A DNA stretch of 64,000 nucleotides from Pigmentiphaga aceris (lineage in GTDB: Bacteria > Pseudomonadota > Gammaproteobacteria > Burkholderiales > Burkholderiaceae_B). Position numbers and translations under genes: made by a program. The notes under the pieces were generated by a model, which saw only the letters and a program-made list of their open reading frames with translations, made no database searches and was not told the DNA's origin. Each line of letters begins with the position of its first letter. Position 1 is the stretch's first letter. This document shows positions 47,928 to 58,892 of the stretch, piece after piece. The DNA is taken from NCBI RefSeq assembly GCF_008119665.1, contig NZ_CP043046.1:248001-312000 (forward strand), read 5' to 3'.

Positions 47928-48377
47928 GAGAGATCCTTCGTGGGTGATGTGGGCAGACAAGCGATCCGCCCAGCGTGAAATACAAGGCTGGTGTCGACGC
48001 GCAATGCCCCTGGTCGGCGCGGGAACCGCACGACCGGCAAAACGTCACCAGCAACAACGGGGAAGTGAGCCTGTGAACAGGGACCACGCAGGGACCTGTG
48101 TACGGAGGCAAGGACAACGCGGGGGCAAGGCCTCAAAGGCTGCGGCTTTGGACCAAGCCCATGCCTGAACGCCATGACCGCCAAGCGTTTGCAGCCGGCT
48201 CGTCGTGAACTGACGGCCTCTGTATGAACGGCAAAAATCCGGGTTTCTTGATGACCGTTGGTCTGGTATCCAAGTGGATCATCCTGGCTTGTCGCGCCGT
48301 GTGCGGTGTGACTTGAACGTATTTCCAAAAACACTTCCGCGTGGCACGGACATTCACCAGCAAGTAAAAGATAAACG
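47928..48377 (-). other. Upstream region of chemoreceptor 1 (no gene seen)
   Basis: About 450 nt without a credible gene. On the minus strand the segment 48251-48225 reads TCAA, 15 nt, GCCGTTCA, which resembles the flagellar sigma-28 promoter (TAAA-N15-GCCGATAA) at 3 of 4 and about 6 of 8 positions. It is 300 nt from the start codon, so it is only a candidate. Confidence 0.3.
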
Positions 48378-48414
48378 CAAAAAAACGCGCTCGCTGACAG
48401 GGTCAGCGAGCGCG
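48378..48414 (-). terminator. Rho-independent terminator of chemoreceptor 2
   Basis: A perfect 13-bp stem (48386-48398 with 48402-48414) and a 3-nt loop are followed on the minus strand by a T-run (A-run 48379-48385 on the plus strand). It lies 24 nt beyond the stop codon of copy 2. Confidence 0.9.
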
Positions 48415-48437
48415 TCGATACGTTCGCCCTGTCTTTG

Positions 48438-50162
48438 TCAGACCTTGAACTGGCCTACCAGCGTATCCAGACGCACCGACATATCACGCATGTCGCTGGC
48501 CGAGCGCGCGGTTTCTTCCATGCTGGCGTTGGTTTCTTCAACCATCTGCGCAATGCCTTCCACACGCTGCGCAATCGCCGTGCTGGCCGACGATTGCTCG
48601 CGGGTGGCGTTGGCCACTTCACGGATGCGTTCCAAGGTCATGTCGGCACGGCTACGGATTTCGCGCAGCGATTCGGCCACTTCGTGGGTCAGCGACGTAC
48701 CTTCTTCCACGATCGGACGCACGCGGCTCATGGTGGCCGTCGAATCCTTGGTTTCGGCCTGCACGGCCTGCACCATCTGTTCGATTTCAATCGTGGCAGA
48801 CGCGGTACGTTCGGCCAGCTTGCGAACCTCGTCAGCCACCACGCTGAAGCCGCGACCTTGTTCACCGGCGCGCGCCGCTTCAATCGCGGCGTTGAGCGCC
48901 AGCAAGTTGGTCTGCGACGCGATTTCCTTGATGGCTCCGGCGATCACATTGATCTGCTCGGCACGTGCTTCCAGTCCGGCAATTTTGGTGGATGCCTCAC
49001 CCACGGCTGCCGCAATGCGCTGCATGCCGCTGGATGCGCTGTTGACCTGGTTTTCGCTGTTGCGGCACAGGCTGGCCACGCCTTCCGACAACTTCTCGGT
49101 TTCGATCGCGGCTTCCGAGATATGACTGACCGACACCGTCAGTTCTTCAATCGCCGCAGCCATCGAAGACGTGGCTTCGCTTTGTGTGGTGGCGGCGGTG
49201 GTGACCTGCTGGACCGAATCGGCCAAACGGGTGGCGTCAGTCTTCAGCGTGCCCGCTTCGCCCCGGATGTTCTGCAGCGTGCTGCGGATCGAGCCGGACA
49301 TGTCACCGAAGGCGGCCAACAGGCTGCCCGGATGGGCGCGGCCGTTGTCGGTGCGCGAGAAGTCGCCTTGTGCGGCGGCGGTCATGACCTGCACGGCACC
49401 GGCCGGCTCGCCACCCAACTGACGCATCACGCTGCGCACGATCAGCATGCCGATCACCAGCAGCAGTGCAATCGCAACGATGGACACGACGATGCTCTCG
49501 ATGATGCTTTCGCGGAAAGCGGCGTCGACGCGATCCAGGTACGTCCCAGATCCCACCACCAGGCCCCAGGGCTCATAGATGGTGTTCATGTTCATCTTGG
49601 TGACGGGTTGCGAGGCACCCGGGCGTGCTTGCAGCACCTGGGCGAACTCGCGGCCGCCCTTGGCACGAACGCTGTCGACACGCGCCTGTGACACCTTTTC
49701 GGCGGCCTCCAGCGGCATGTTTCTCAAGGCCACCGACACACGTGTGATCGAGCCTCCTTCGATGCCGGGTACGCCGTGCACCACGGCAATCTTGTCGCTG
49801 ATGCGCCAGGCGAAGACGAAGTCCTTGTCCGGTCCGAAGCGCATGCCACGCAGCGCCTGGTAGGCCTGCGTTTCCGCCGTGGCGCGATCAATCTTGCCTT
49901 CCTTGACCAGCTTGTCGAAGCCATCGAGCACCCCCATGGCCGAATCCAGCACCGAGCTGAGTTCGGTTTCCTTGGCCTCGATCTGTTCCTGATAGTTGCG
50001 CACCAGCGTGTAGGCGTTGAATGCCAACAGCAGCAGGGCTGCCACCGCCACCAGGCTGTAGAGCTTGAGGCGGAATGAGGCGCGCCAGGCTTTTTTGGAT
50101 CGCCGCGACGCAGTCGGAGCTTGTGTCAGGATGGGTGATGACGGAGGGAAGGTGGCTGCCAT
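48438..50162 (-). CDS. methyl-accepting chemotaxis protein 2 of 7 (sCache_2-like sensor)
   Basis: A 574-residue receptor built like copy 1. The sensor domain has [26 protein letters not shown] and [15 protein letters not shown]; the central stretch [20 protein letters not shown] lacks the DSRPKEVI motif seen in copies 5-7. Together with copy 3 (also PDKDFVFAW and VGSG) it forms the most divergent sensor pair. The signalling half is nearly identical to copies 3 and 5. It ends in its own strong terminator, which cuts it off from copy 1. Confidence 0.94.
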   Translation of the reverse strand: MAATFPPSSPILTQAPTASRRSKKAWRASFRLKLYSLVAVAALLLLAFNAYTLVRNYQEQIEAKETELSSVLDSAMGVLDGFDKLVKEGKIDRATAETQAYQALRGMRFGPDKDFVFAWRISDKIAVVHGVPGIEGGSITRVSVALRNMPLEAAEKVSQARVDSVRAKGGREFAQVLQARPGASQPVTKMNMNTIYEPWGLVVGSGTYLDRVDAAFRESIIESIVVSIVAIALLLVIGMLIVRSVMRQLGGEPAGAVQVMTAAAQGDFSRTDNGRAHPGSLLAAFGDMSGSIRSTLQNIRGEAGTLKTDATRLADSVQQVTTAATTQSEATSSMAAAIEELTVSVSHISEAAIETEKLSEGVASLCRNSENQVNSASSGMQRIAAAVGEASTKIAGLEARAEQINVIAGAIKEIASQTNLLALNAAIEAARAGEQGRGFSVVADEVRKLAERTASATIEIEQMVQAVQAETKDSTATMSRVRPIVEEGTSLTHEVAESLREIRSRADMTLERIREVANATREQSSASTAIAQRVEGIAQMVEETNASMEETARSASDMRDMSVRLDTLVGQFKV

Positions 50163-50271
50163 GGCGCGTAGGGTTCCAGAAAACAGAGAAGGGCGCGTTC
50201 ATGACGTGCCCACGTGACAATCTATTGATGAAAAGGTGTTCCCGGTCTGCAGAACTTATCGTGTCGAAGCC

Positions 50272-50295
50272 GTCAGAGGCGTTAAGTCCTCTGAC
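50272..50295. repeat. Inverted repeat after chemoreceptor 3
   Basis: GTCAGAGG (50272-50279) and CCTCTGAC (50288-50295) form a perfect 8-bp stem, 6 nt beyond the stop of copy 3 on the minus strand. No T-run follows, so termination is uncertain. Confidence 0.5.
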
Positions 50296-50301
50296 TTAGC
50301 C

Positions 50302-52008
50302 TCAGACCTTGAACTGTCCGACCAGGCTGTCCAGGCGTACCGACATGTCGCGCATGTCGCTGGCCGAACGGGCTGTCTCTTCCATGCTGGCGTTGGTTTC
50401 TTCGACCATCTGCGCAATGCCTTCCACGCGCTGTGCAATCGAGGTGCTGGCCGACGATTGTTCACGGGTGGCATTGGCCACTTCACGCACGCGTTCCAGG
50501 GTCATGTCGGCACGGCTGCGAATTTCGCGCAACGATTCCGCCACTTGGTTGGTCAGCGAGTTGCCTTCCTCGACGATGGGCCGCACGCGGCTCATGGTTG
50601 CCGTCGAATCCTTGGTTTCGGCTTGCACGGCCTGCACCATCTGTTCGATCTCGATGGTGGCGGACGCCGTGCGCTCGGCCAGCTTGCGCACCTCGTCGGC
50701 CACCACGCTGAAGCCCCGGCCTTGCTCGCCGGCGCGTGCCGCTTCAATCGCGGCGTTGAGCGCCAGCAAGTTCGTCTGCGATGCGATTTCCTTGATCGCG
50801 CCGGCGATCACGTTGATCTGTTCGGCGCGTGCTTCCAGGCCGGCGATCTTGGTGGACGCTTCACCCACGGCTGACGCAATGCGCTGCATGCCGCTCGACG
50901 CGCTGTTGACCTGGCTTTCGCTGTTGCGGCACAAGGTAGCCACGCCTTCCGACAGCTTTTCCGTCTCGATGGCGGCTTCAGAAATATGGCTGACCGACAC
51001 CGTCAGTTCTTCAATCGCAGCGGCCATCGAAGCCGTGGCTTCGCTCTGGTGGCTGGCGGCCGATGACACTTGCTCTACCGATTCCGACAGGCGGCCTGCA
51101 TCGCGTTTGAGCGAGCTGGCTTCGTCACGGACATTGACGATCATGCCGCGAATGGAGCCGGACATATTGCCGAAGGCGGCCAGCAGGCTGCCGGGAATCG
51201 TCTTGCCATAAGTATGGATGGCAAAGTCGCCGTCGGCGGCGCGCTGCATGACGGCAACGGCGCTGGCGGGTTCGCCGCCCAGTTGGCGCATCACGCTGCG
51301 CACGATTAAGGCACCGCTCAGCAGCAGTACGCCGATCACGGCCAGCGAAATGATGATGCCCTTGATCAGATCGGCACGCAGATTGTCCTGGATATTGTCC
51401 AGCCACACACCCGAACCCACCATCAGACCCCAGGGTTCGTACAGCGCGCTCAAGTTGAGTTTGGCGACCGGGGCTTCCGTGCCCGGGCGCTTTTGCATCA
51501 CCTGAACGTATTCACGTCCGCCCGCAGCACGCACGGCGTTGATACGCGCCTGTGCCATTTCGACAGGCGAGCGGCCATTCGACACCACGTTGCGGGCAAT
51601 CGACTGACCTTCGGTCCCCGGAATGCCATGCACCATTGCAATGGTGTCGGCCAGTCGCCACGCGAAGACGAAGTCCTTGTCCGGGCCGTAGCGCATGCCG
51701 CGCAAGGCCTCGTAGGCCTGTTGTTCGGCCGTGGCGCGATCTAGCTTGCCGTCGTCGACTTGCTTGGCATACCGGTTGAGTACGCCAATGGCGGCGTCCA
51801 GCACCGAGCCGACTTCCCGTTGCTTGGCTGCAAGCGCTTCCTGATAGTTGCTGTACAGCGTGTAGGCATTGAAGCCCAGCAGCAGGACGGTGGCTACCGC
51901 AACCAGGGCATACAACTTCACGCGAAACGAATTTCGCCAGCCTTGCAAGCTGCGGCGCACGGGTTTGTGGGCGTGCAGGGCTACAGGCGTGGCGAGGGTG
52001 GTTTCCAT
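50302..52008 (-). CDS. methyl-accepting chemotaxis protein 3 of 7 (sCache_2-like sensor)
   Basis: A 568-residue receptor. The ATG at 52008 ([10 protein letters not shown]) places TM1 at about residues 30-52; frames extending to 52182 cover non-coding-looking sequence. Sensor hallmarks are [26 protein letters not shown] and [15 protein letters not shown]. The loop between them reads [17 protein letters not shown], unlike any other copy, while PDKDFVFAW ties it to copy 2. The cytoplasmic domain from about residue 300 is almost the same as in copies 2 and 5. Confidence 0.94.
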   Translation of the reverse strand: METTLATPVALHAHKPVRRSLQGWRNSFRVKLYALVAVATVLLLGFNAYTLYSNYQEALAAKQREVGSVLDAAIGVLNRYAKQVDDGKLDRATAEQQAYEALRGMRYGPDKDFVFAWRLADTIAMVHGIPGTEGQSIARNVVSNGRSPVEMAQARINAVRAAGGREYVQVMQKRPGTEAPVAKLNLSALYEPWGLMVGSGVWLDNIQDNLRADLIKGIIISLAVIGVLLLSGALIVRSVMRQLGGEPASAVAVMQRAADGDFAIHTYGKTIPGSLLAAFGNMSGSIRGMIVNVRDEASSLKRDAGRLSESVEQVSSAASHQSEATASMAAAIEELTVSVSHISEAAIETEKLSEGVATLCRNSESQVNSASSGMQRIASAVGEASTKIAGLEARAEQINVIAGAIKEIASQTNLLALNAAIEAARAGEQGRGFSVVADEVRKLAERTASATIEIEQMVQAVQAETKDSTATMSRVRPIVEEGNSLTNQVAESLREIRSRADMTLERVREVANATREQSSASTSIAQRVEGIAQMVEETNASMEETARSASDMRDMSVRLDSLVGQFKV

Positions 52009-52174
52009 GTCGTCTCGTATTCGGGGTGGGTAAAATCGAATTTGTCGATAGGGATAGTTACCTGTTACGACAAAAATCAATCCCCCGAATAGCGGGAATC
52101 TGGCCAATCGTGCCGAAAACACCACAGCCAACCGCATGGTCGACTGGTCAGCACGCCTTGTCATGAAACGGCAT

Positions 52175-52199
52175 GGGAGCACTGTTAAGCAATGCTCCC
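52175..52199. repeat. Inverted repeat after chemoreceptor 4, possible terminator
   Basis: GGGAGCA (52175-52181) and TGCTCCC (52193-52199) pair perfectly and can extend inward with one mismatch. The element lies 10 nt beyond the copy-4 stop on the minus strand; no clear T-run follows. Confidence 0.5.
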
Positions 52200-52208
52200 T
52201 GCGTTCGA

Positions 52209-53909
52209 TCAGACCTTGAAGGCACCCACCAGGCTGTCCAGCCGTACCGACATGTCACGCATGTCGCTGGCCGAACGCGCCGTTTCTTCCATGGTGGCGT
52301 TGGTTTCTTCCACCATCTGCGCAATGCCTTCGACGCGTTGCGCAATCGAGGTGCTGGCCGACGACTGTTCGCGGGTGGCGTGGGCCACTTCGCGCACGCG
52401 TTCCAGACTCATGTCGGCACGCTGGCGGATCTCGCGCAGCGAATCGGCCACCTGGCGGGTGAATGCCGTGCCTTCGTCCACGATCGGGCGCACCCGATCC
52501 ATGGTGATCGTCGATTCCCGGGTCTCGGTCTGGACGGCATTGACCATCTGCTCGATTTCCACCGTGGCAGAGGCCGTGCGTTCAGCCAGCTTGCGCACTT
52601 CGTCGGCCACTACGCTGAAGCCACGGCCTTGTTCCCCGGCACGCGCCGCTTCAATCGCGGCGTTCAAGGCCAGCAGATTGGTTTGCGAGGCAATTTCCTT
52701 GATCGACGCGGCAATTACCGAAATCTGTTCTGCACGCGTTTGCAGACCGGCGATCTTGGTGGACGCATCGCCCACGGCGGTGGCGATGCGTTCCATGCCT
52801 TCAGAGGCGCTGTTGACCTGGCCTTCGCTGCTGCGGCACAGGCTGGCAACGTCTTCCGACAGCTGTTCGGTGTCGCGGGCGGCCTCTGAGATATGGCTGA
52901 CCGAGACGGTCAGTTCTTCAATGGCAGCCGCCATCGAGGCCGTGGCCTCGCTCTGGTGGGTGGATGCCTTGGACACCTGGTGCACCGATTCCGACAGGCG
53001 CGTGGCGTCTTCCCGAAGCGCGCCGGCTTCGTCGCGCACGTTCACGATCATGCCGCGCACCGACGCCGACATGTCACCGAACGCAGCCAGCAGGCTGCCT
53101 GCCGGCACACGACCGGTGCCAAGCTGGCTGCCTTGTGTGAAGTCACCGCCGGCGGCCTGTTGCATGACCAGCACTGCACCGGTGGGTTCACCGCCCAATT
53201 GGCGCATCACACCACGCACGATCCAGATGCCGCCCAGAACCAGCACCAGAATGACCAGCACCGAGGTCACCACGCGTTCGATCAGGTCTGCACGGAATTC
53301 GGCTTCTACCCGGTCCAGGAACACGCCCGTGCCCACCACCACGCCCCAAGGTTCGAACAAGGCATTGATGTTCTGCTTGGGCAGCGGATCGGGCATGCCG
53401 GCACGGGTCTGCGTGACCCGCGCCAAGGCCTGGCCACCGGCTTTGCGCAGCACGCCCAGCCGGTCGGCAACGATCACATCCTTGGGCCGCTTGTCGGTGC
53501 CGATGTTGAATTGGTACTGGCCTTCCTGGCTGGCAATGCCGTGGACCATGGTGATTGCATCGCTGATGCGCCAGGCGAAGACGTAGTCGTCGTTTTCGCC
53601 ATAGCGCATGCCGCGCAGTGCGTCATAGGCGGCGCGCTCGGCATCTTCGCGGGACATTTTCCCTTGCTCGGCCAGCGTGGCGTAGCGTTTGAGAATGCCC
53701 AATGCCGTCTGCATCACCGACTGGATTTCGGTGGTCTTGGCTTCAAGCTTGTCGTGATAGCTCAGCACCACGGAATAGGTCTGCAAGGCGATCATCAGCA
53801 GTGCAGCAATCGCCACCAAGCCATACAGCTTGGCGCGGAATCCGGCCTGCCAGCGCGAGGTGCGCGTGGCAGCAGGCGGCGGGGAAATGGAAGAATGGGT
53901 AGCGTTCAT
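52209..53909 (-). CDS. methyl-accepting chemotaxis protein 4 of 7 (sCache_2-like sensor)
   Basis: A 566-residue receptor starting at ATG 53909 ([10 protein letters not shown]). The sensor shows [27 protein letters not shown] and [15 protein letters not shown], with [17 protein letters not shown] between. Its signalling domain is the most divergent of the set: [40 protein letters not shown] and [15 protein letters not shown] differ from the common versions, although the tip is unchanged. This suggests an older duplicate or one less subject to gene conversion. Confidence 0.94.
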   Translation of the reverse strand: MNATHSSISPPPAATRTSRWQAGFRAKLYGLVAIAALLMIALQTYSVVLSYHDKLEAKTTEIQSVMQTALGILKRYATLAEQGKMSREDAERAAYDALRGMRYGENDDYVFAWRISDAITMVHGIASQEGQYQFNIGTDKRPKDVIVADRLGVLRKAGGQALARVTQTRAGMPDPLPKQNINALFEPWGVVVGTGVFLDRVEAEFRADLIERVVTSVLVILVLVLGGIWIVRGVMRQLGGEPTGAVLVMQQAAGGDFTQGSQLGTGRVPAGSLLAAFGDMSASVRGMIVNVRDEAGALREDATRLSESVHQVSKASTHQSEATASMAAAIEELTVSVSHISEAARDTEQLSEDVASLCRSSEGQVNSASEGMERIATAVGDASTKIAGLQTRAEQISVIAASIKEIASQTNLLALNAAIEAARAGEQGRGFSVVADEVRKLAERTASATVEIEQMVNAVQTETRESTITMDRVRPIVDEGTAFTRQVADSLREIRQRADMSLERVREVAHATREQSSASTSIAQRVEGIAQMVEETNATMEETARSASDMRDMSVRLDSLVGAFKV

Positions 53910-54347
53910 GTGGCGTCTCGGTAGGGCGGTTGTCGGCCCGAGGGGCCAGTTCAAGCCTGGTGCACAGGGCGCGATCGCAACGCGGCGGCCTTCATGCGGT
54001 TGCCGCATGATGACTGGCTGTCAGCGTGTCAATCGAAGGAACTGGCGGGTGTTTGTACGTGTTTATACGTATCTGCTGGGAAGCCGTTTTTTCAAACGTC
54101 GCATCGCGCCAACACGGTCGTCGGACCGTGGGGCAGGAGGCATGTACGGCATGCAAAAGGGATCGGATTCAGGCCGGGCGAAATCAGCGATTCGCGTGGT
54201 GCGGCTTGGGGATGCGGCATGTGAGATGCCGCATTGAAAGACCCCATCAGCCGGGCCTGCCGGCCCGACTGAACGAGGTAAAAAGTCTGAGGCAGAGATC
54301 CGTGATTGGATCTGGCTGCTTCAGACCTGCAATTCAGACTTGCAAGG
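53910..54347 (-). other. Gap between chemoreceptors 4 and 5 with hairpins, no gene
   Basis: 438 nt without a credible gene. Near the copy-5 end are two inverted repeats: ATGCGGCAT/ATGCCGCAT (54212-54220 and 54226-54234) and a CGGGCC/GGCCCG hairpin at about 54255-54270. These may end the copy-5 transcript. The remainder presumably holds the copy-4 promoter, which I could not identify. Confidence 0.45.
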
Positions 54348-56048
54348 TCAGACCTTGAAAGCACCCACCAGCGTATCCAGACGCACCGACATGTCACGCA
54401 TGTCGCTGGCTGAACGGGCTGTTTCTTCCATGCTGGCATTGGTCTGTTCGACCATCTGCGCAATGCCTTCCACACGCTGTGCAATCGAGGTGCTGGCCGA
54501 CGACTGTTCGCGGGTGGCGTTGGCCACTTCGCGTACACGTTCCAGGGTCATGTCGGCACGGCTGCGAATCTCGCGCAGCGACTCCGCCACCTGATGCGTG
54601 AGCGACGTGCCTTCTTCCACGATCGGACGCACGCGGCTCATGGTCGCGGTCGATTCCTTGGTTTCGGCCTGGACGGCATGCACCATCTGCTCGATCTCAA
54701 TCGTGGCAGACGCCGTACGTTCAGCCAGCTTGCGCACCTCGTCGGCCACCACGCTGAAGCCCCGGCCCTGCTCACCGGCACGGGCGGCTTCAATTGCCGC
54801 GTTCAAGGCCAGCAAGTTGGTCTGCGATGCAATTTCCTTGATGGCCGCTGCAATCACATTGATCTGCTCGGCGCGTGCTTCCAGACCAGCGATCTTGGTG
54901 GATGCCTCACCCACGGCCGAAGCAATACGCTGCATGCCGCTGGACGCGCTGTTGACCTGGTCTTCGCTGTTGCGGCACAGGCTGGCGACACCTTCGGACA
55001 GCTTCTCGGTTTCAATCGCGGCTTCCGAGATATGGCTGACCGACACCGTCAGTTCTTCAATCGCAGCAGCCATGGAAGATGTGGCTTCGCTCTGGTGGCT
55101 GGCGGCCGACGACACTTGCCCCACGGATTCCGACAGGCGTTCGGCGTCGCGTTTGAGCGAGCCGGCTTCGTCACGCACGTTGACGATCATGCTGCGAATG
55201 GAACCCGACATGTCACCGAAGGCGGACAGCAGGCTGCCGGGGATTTTCTTGCCGCTGGTGGATGTGGTGAAGTCACCGTTGGCCGCCTGCGCCATCACGC
55301 GCACGGCACCGGCAGGCTCGCCACCCAGCTGGCGCATGACCGAGCGGACGACGACCAGGCCCAGGCCCAGCAGCACCAGCGCCGAGATGGCGCTGAGCAC
55401 CACGCTGGCAATGATGTCTCGTCGGAATTCGGCTTCCACGCCATCCAGCCAGACGCCGGTACCGATCACCACGCCCCAGGGTTCGTAGATGACACCGACG
55501 TTCTGCCGTCCGACCGGCTCGGTGGTGCCAGGGCGCTTCTGCATGACCTGGTACAGACGGCGACCGCCGTTGGCGCGCATGTCGTTGACGTTTTCGGCAA
55601 CGATGGCTTCGCGGGGACGCGAATCGACCACGCTGCTGAACATCATCCGGCTTTCCTGTTCGGGCGTGGCATGTACCAGGGTGGCACCGTTTTCCACCTT
55701 CCAGGCAATCATGTAGTTCTTGTTGTCGCCATAGCGCATGCCGCGCACGGCCCGGAAGGCTTGCTTCTGTGCTTCGGCCATATCAAGGGTGCCATCCTTG
55801 ACCAGCTTGTCGTAGGTCGCAAGAATGCCCACCGCCGCATCGGCCATCGACGAGATTTCGTCACGCTTGGAATCAAGGGCGTCTTCGTGGGTTTTCACCA
55901 CCCCGTAGATCTGCAGCGCGATCAACAGGATGGTGGCAATACAGACCAGGCCATACAGCTTCAGGCGGAAAGAATCGCGCCAGGTGTTGCGACGTGATGA
56001 GGCAGCTGTGGGGCTGGTGGCGGGCGGCGTGGAGAGAACGGCAGCCAT
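54348..56048 (-). CDS. methyl-accepting chemotaxis protein 5 of 7 (sCache_2-like sensor)
   Basis: A 566-residue receptor. Its sensor is the most individual: [20 protein letters not shown] replaces the usual [24 protein letters not shown] replaces the EGQ(N/Y)QF segment, and [15 protein letters not shown] follows. The motif [13 protein letters not shown] relates it to copies 6 and 7. TM1 is [18 protein letters not shown] (about 33-50). The signalling half matches copies 2 and 3 closely. A 253-nt gap separates it from copy 6. Confidence 0.94.
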   Translation of the reverse strand: MAAVLSTPPATSPTAASSRRNTWRDSFRLKLYGLVCIATILLIALQIYGVVKTHEDALDSKRDEISSMADAAVGILATYDKLVKDGTLDMAEAQKQAFRAVRGMRYGDNKNYMIAWKVENGATLVHATPEQESRMMFSSVVDSRPREAIVAENVNDMRANGGRRLYQVMQKRPGTTEPVGRQNVGVIYEPWGVVIGTGVWLDGVEAEFRRDIIASVVLSAISALVLLGLGLVVVRSVMRQLGGEPAGAVRVMAQAANGDFTTSTSGKKIPGSLLSAFGDMSGSIRSMIVNVRDEAGSLKRDAERLSESVGQVSSAASHQSEATSSMAAAIEELTVSVSHISEAAIETEKLSEGVASLCRNSEDQVNSASSGMQRIASAVGEASTKIAGLEARAEQINVIAAAIKEIASQTNLLALNAAIEAARAGEQGRGFSVVADEVRKLAERTASATIEIEQMVHAVQAETKESTATMSRVRPIVEEGTSLTHQVAESLREIRSRADMTLERVREVANATREQSSASTSIAQRVEGIAQMVEQTNASMEETARSASDMRDMSVRLDTLVGAFKV

Positions 56049-56301
56049 AAAACCTTTTCTGATGGATGCGAGCGGGGGAATCTGGATACAGCGGGTATCC
56101 CGTCGTACCTACTTTGGCACTGCCGTGATCCCGGCGCGGCACGGCCGGGAAAAAGCGGTAACTGCATTAACGACCAGGCACGGAAGAACATTAGGGTTAA
56201 TACCTAAATGCGCTTGGTTCTCGTTCACTTTTCCGGCTGACTTGTCTTGTGCCGCAGCAGGAGTGCTGCACGTGCAGCACGCCCGCTTCGCCATACCTTG
56301 C

Positions 56302-58011
56302 TCAGACCTTGAAGGCGCCTACCAACTGATCCAGGCGCACCGACATGTCGCGCATGTCGCCTGCCGAACGGGCGGTTTCTTCCATGCTGGCGTTGGTCTG
56401 TTCAACCATTTGCGCAATGCTCTCCACGCGTTGGGCAATCGCGGTGCTGGCCGACGATTGTTCACGGGTGGCATTGGCCACTTCACGCACGCGTTCCAGC
56501 GTCATGTCGGCACGGCTGCGGATTTCGCGCAGCGAATCGGCCACGTGCTGGGTCAGCGCATTGCCTTCGTCAACGATCGGTCGCACACGCGCCATGGTCT
56601 GCGTCGATTCCTTGGTCTCGCGCTGCACGGACGACACCATCTGCTCGATCTCAATCGTGGCCGATGCCGTGCGTTCAGCCAGCTTGCGCACCTCGTCGGC
56701 CACCACGCTGAACCCACGGCCTTGCTCACCAGCACGGGCGGCTTCAATCGCGGCGTTCAAGGCCAGCAGATTGGTCTGCGATGCGATTTCCTTGATCGAT
56801 GCGGCAATCACGTTGATCTGCTCGGCACGTGCTTCCAGGCCGGCGATCTTGGTGGACGCTTCACCCACAGCAGAAGCAATGCGTTGCATGCCTTCGGACG
56901 CGCTGCTGACCTGGCTTTCGCTGCTGCGGCACAAGCTGGCCACGCCTTCCGACAACTGCTCGGTTTCGATTGCGGCGTCCGAAATGTGATTGACCGACAC
57001 CGTCAGTTCTTCGATGGCTGCGGCCATCGAGGCCGTGGCTTCGCTTTGGTGACCGGCGGCGGATGACACCTGCTGCACCGATTCCGACAGACGGCTGGCA
57101 TCGTGTCGCAACGAGCCCGCCTCGGTCCGCACATTGACGATCATGCTGCGAATCGATCCCGACATGTCACTGAAGGCCGTCAACAGACTGCCCGCGCTGC
57201 GTTTGCCGCCGAGCGTCGAGCCGCTGAAATCGCCGCCTGCGGCGCGCTGCATGACCTGTACCGCACCAGCCGGTTCACCACCAAGCTGGCGCATCACGCT
57301 GCGTACGACCAGGGAGCCACCTGCGATCAGCAGCAGCGCGGCGACGGCGGTCTGGATCAGGCTGAAGATCATGCCTTGTTGAAAGGCGTCGTTGACCCGA
57401 TCCATCCAGGTACCGGTGCCGACCACCAGGCCCCAGGGTTCGAAGATCACGATGATGTTCATCTTCGGCAGCGGTGCCGAGTCGCCGCGTTTCTGCATCA
57501 CGTTGTTCATGGCTTCGCCGCCACTGCTGCGGATGCTGTTCACACGGTCTGCCGCAATGACTTCCTTGGGGCGCGAATCGGTGATGTTGCGGAACTGGTT
57601 CTGGCCTTCCTGGCCCGGAATGCCGTGTACCACCGTCGTCGCATCGGAAATGCGCCAGACGAACACGTAATCGGCGTTGTCACCAAAACGCATGCCGCGC
57701 AGGGCTTCGAACGCGGCCTGCTCGGCCTGGGCGCGATCCATCTTGCCGTCGGTCACCAGCTTGGCGTAGCGCCCCAGAATGCCGGTTGCGGATTGCGATA
57801 CTGATCGGATTTCATTGATCTTGGCGGTCACCTGTTGCTGGTAGTCGCTATATACCGACCAGGCCTGCAGTACCAGCACGATGAGGGTCGCCAGGGCCAC
57901 CAGGCCATACAGCTTCAGACGGAACGAATCGCGCCAGCGACCTCGCGCAACGGTGGCGGGTGTCGTCGCAGTGACGGGGGAAGAAAAGGCGTCGGAGGGG
58001 ATGGCAGCCAT
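56302..58011 (-). CDS. methyl-accepting chemotaxis protein 6 of 7 (sCache_2-like sensor)
   Basis: A 569-residue receptor starting at ATG 58011 ([10 protein letters not shown]) with AGGA 5 nt upstream. Sensor: [40 protein letters not shown] and [15 protein letters not shown]. It is the nearest relative of copy 7. The signalling domain has private changes ([30 protein letters not shown]), while [17 protein letters not shown] is shared only with copy 7. Confidence 0.94.
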   Translation of the reverse strand: MAAIPSDAFSSPVTATTPATVARGRWRDSFRLKLYGLVALATLIVLVLQAWSVYSDYQQQVTAKINEIRSVSQSATGILGRYAKLVTDGKMDRAQAEQAAFEALRGMRFGDNADYVFVWRISDATTVVHGIPGQEGQNQFRNITDSRPKEVIAADRVNSIRSSGGEAMNNVMQKRGDSAPLPKMNIIVIFEPWGLVVGTGTWMDRVNDAFQQGMIFSLIQTAVAALLLIAGGSLVVRSVMRQLGGEPAGAVQVMQRAAGGDFSGSTLGGKRSAGSLLTAFSDMSGSIRSMIVNVRTEAGSLRHDASRLSESVQQVSSAAGHQSEATASMAAAIEELTVSVNHISDAAIETEQLSEGVASLCRSSESQVSSASEGMQRIASAVGEASTKIAGLEARAEQINVIAASIKEIASQTNLLALNAAIEAARAGEQGRGFSVVADEVRKLAERTASATIEIEQMVSSVQRETKESTQTMARVRPIVDEGNALTQHVADSLREIRSRADMTLERVREVANATREQSSASTAIAQRVESIAQMVEQTNASMEETARSAGDMRDMSVRLDQLVGAFKV

Positions 58012-58294
58012 GTCGATCCTAGGATGACTGTGTAAAGACGAATGTGTCGGTGAAGCCATACGGATGACGAGCGGGCGCGGATGAGGCGATGTCGCACGTT
58101 TTGAATAAAGAGGGTCGAATCGCCAGCAATGACGCAGGTTTTCTGCTCGGGCAGATGCCGCAGGCGGGCGTGCGCGACCATGACGCGATGATGACTGAGC
58201 GCGAACGGCTCAATCGAATGAATTAGAAGGTTTTTTGGGGCTTCGGCGGTTGAGCCTAATAATTTATTAGGGAAAGCCCGAGCAATTTACTGCG

Positions 58295-58822
58295 TTATTT
58301 ACGCAGCGCGGTTTTACCCGGTGGCAAGATAACCACGCTTTGCAGGCAGTAACGCCGGTGCTCGGGAAAACCGAAACCGATAGTGCCCGCCTCATCCGTC
58401 ACTGCGTAATAGGTCTGTTCGTGAATGGCACCGCCACGCGGCGCATCGGTCAGTTTTACACCCGGATAATTCTTGCGAACAGTATGTTGACGCACGCAAA
58501 TGCGATCGATATCGAATGCCAATCGTTTTATCGTCAACGGGAACGCTTTGGGCACCCGATATTCAAGATAATCCACACTGCCTTGGCGCAGTGGAAATTC
58601 AGATGTTTGAAAGGTGCTGACCGTATCGGTGTCGTTGACCAATTCGGCCGGTATCGGCAACAAGGCTTCCACGTCGCTTACGCCGCCAGACACCGCGCCG
58701 CGCATCTGGTGTACGAATTGCCAGAACTCAGTTGCCGACCGGTCGCCAGCCACGGCAATCGATGACAGGCTGCCCAAAACCAGGGCAGCTGCGAGCAGGG
58801 CGGCGGGATGACGCAGGGACAT
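58295..58822 (-). CDS. Exported protein of unknown function inside the chemoreceptor array
   Basis: A 175-residue protein. The ATG at 58822 gives a clear signal peptide (MSLRHPAALLAAALVLGSLS, cleavage near AVA-GDRS). The mature part has about 150 residues with two Cys (DRICVRQH and RYCLQSVV) that could form a disulfide, and ends KTALRK. I do not recognise the family. It lies 70 nt after the copy-7 stop and 283 nt before copy 6, on the same strand, and may be co-transcribed with copy 7. A periplasmic accessory or ligand-binding role is possible but only suggested by position. Confidence 0.75.
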   Translation of the reverse strand: MSLRHPAALLAAALVLGSLSSIAVAGDRSATEFWQFVHQMRGAVSGGVSDVEALLPIPAELVNDTDTVSTFQTSEFPLRQGSVDYLEYRVPKAFPLTIKRLAFDIDRICVRQHTVRKNYPGVKLTDAPRGGAIHEQTYYAVTDEAGTIGFGFPEHRRYCLQSVVILPPGKTALRK

Positions 58823-58892
58823 CGTCGTCGTGGGTGCGAAGAAGGGAGACCGGCACTCTATCACCCTGTCGTGCCGGCCGTACTACCACGCG

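Noticed and set aside
48225..48251. Sigma-28 promoters in front of every chemoreceptor
   Set aside because: Only the region upstream of copy 1 shows a partial match; no convincing match was found before the other copies, so this is not claimed as a shared feature.
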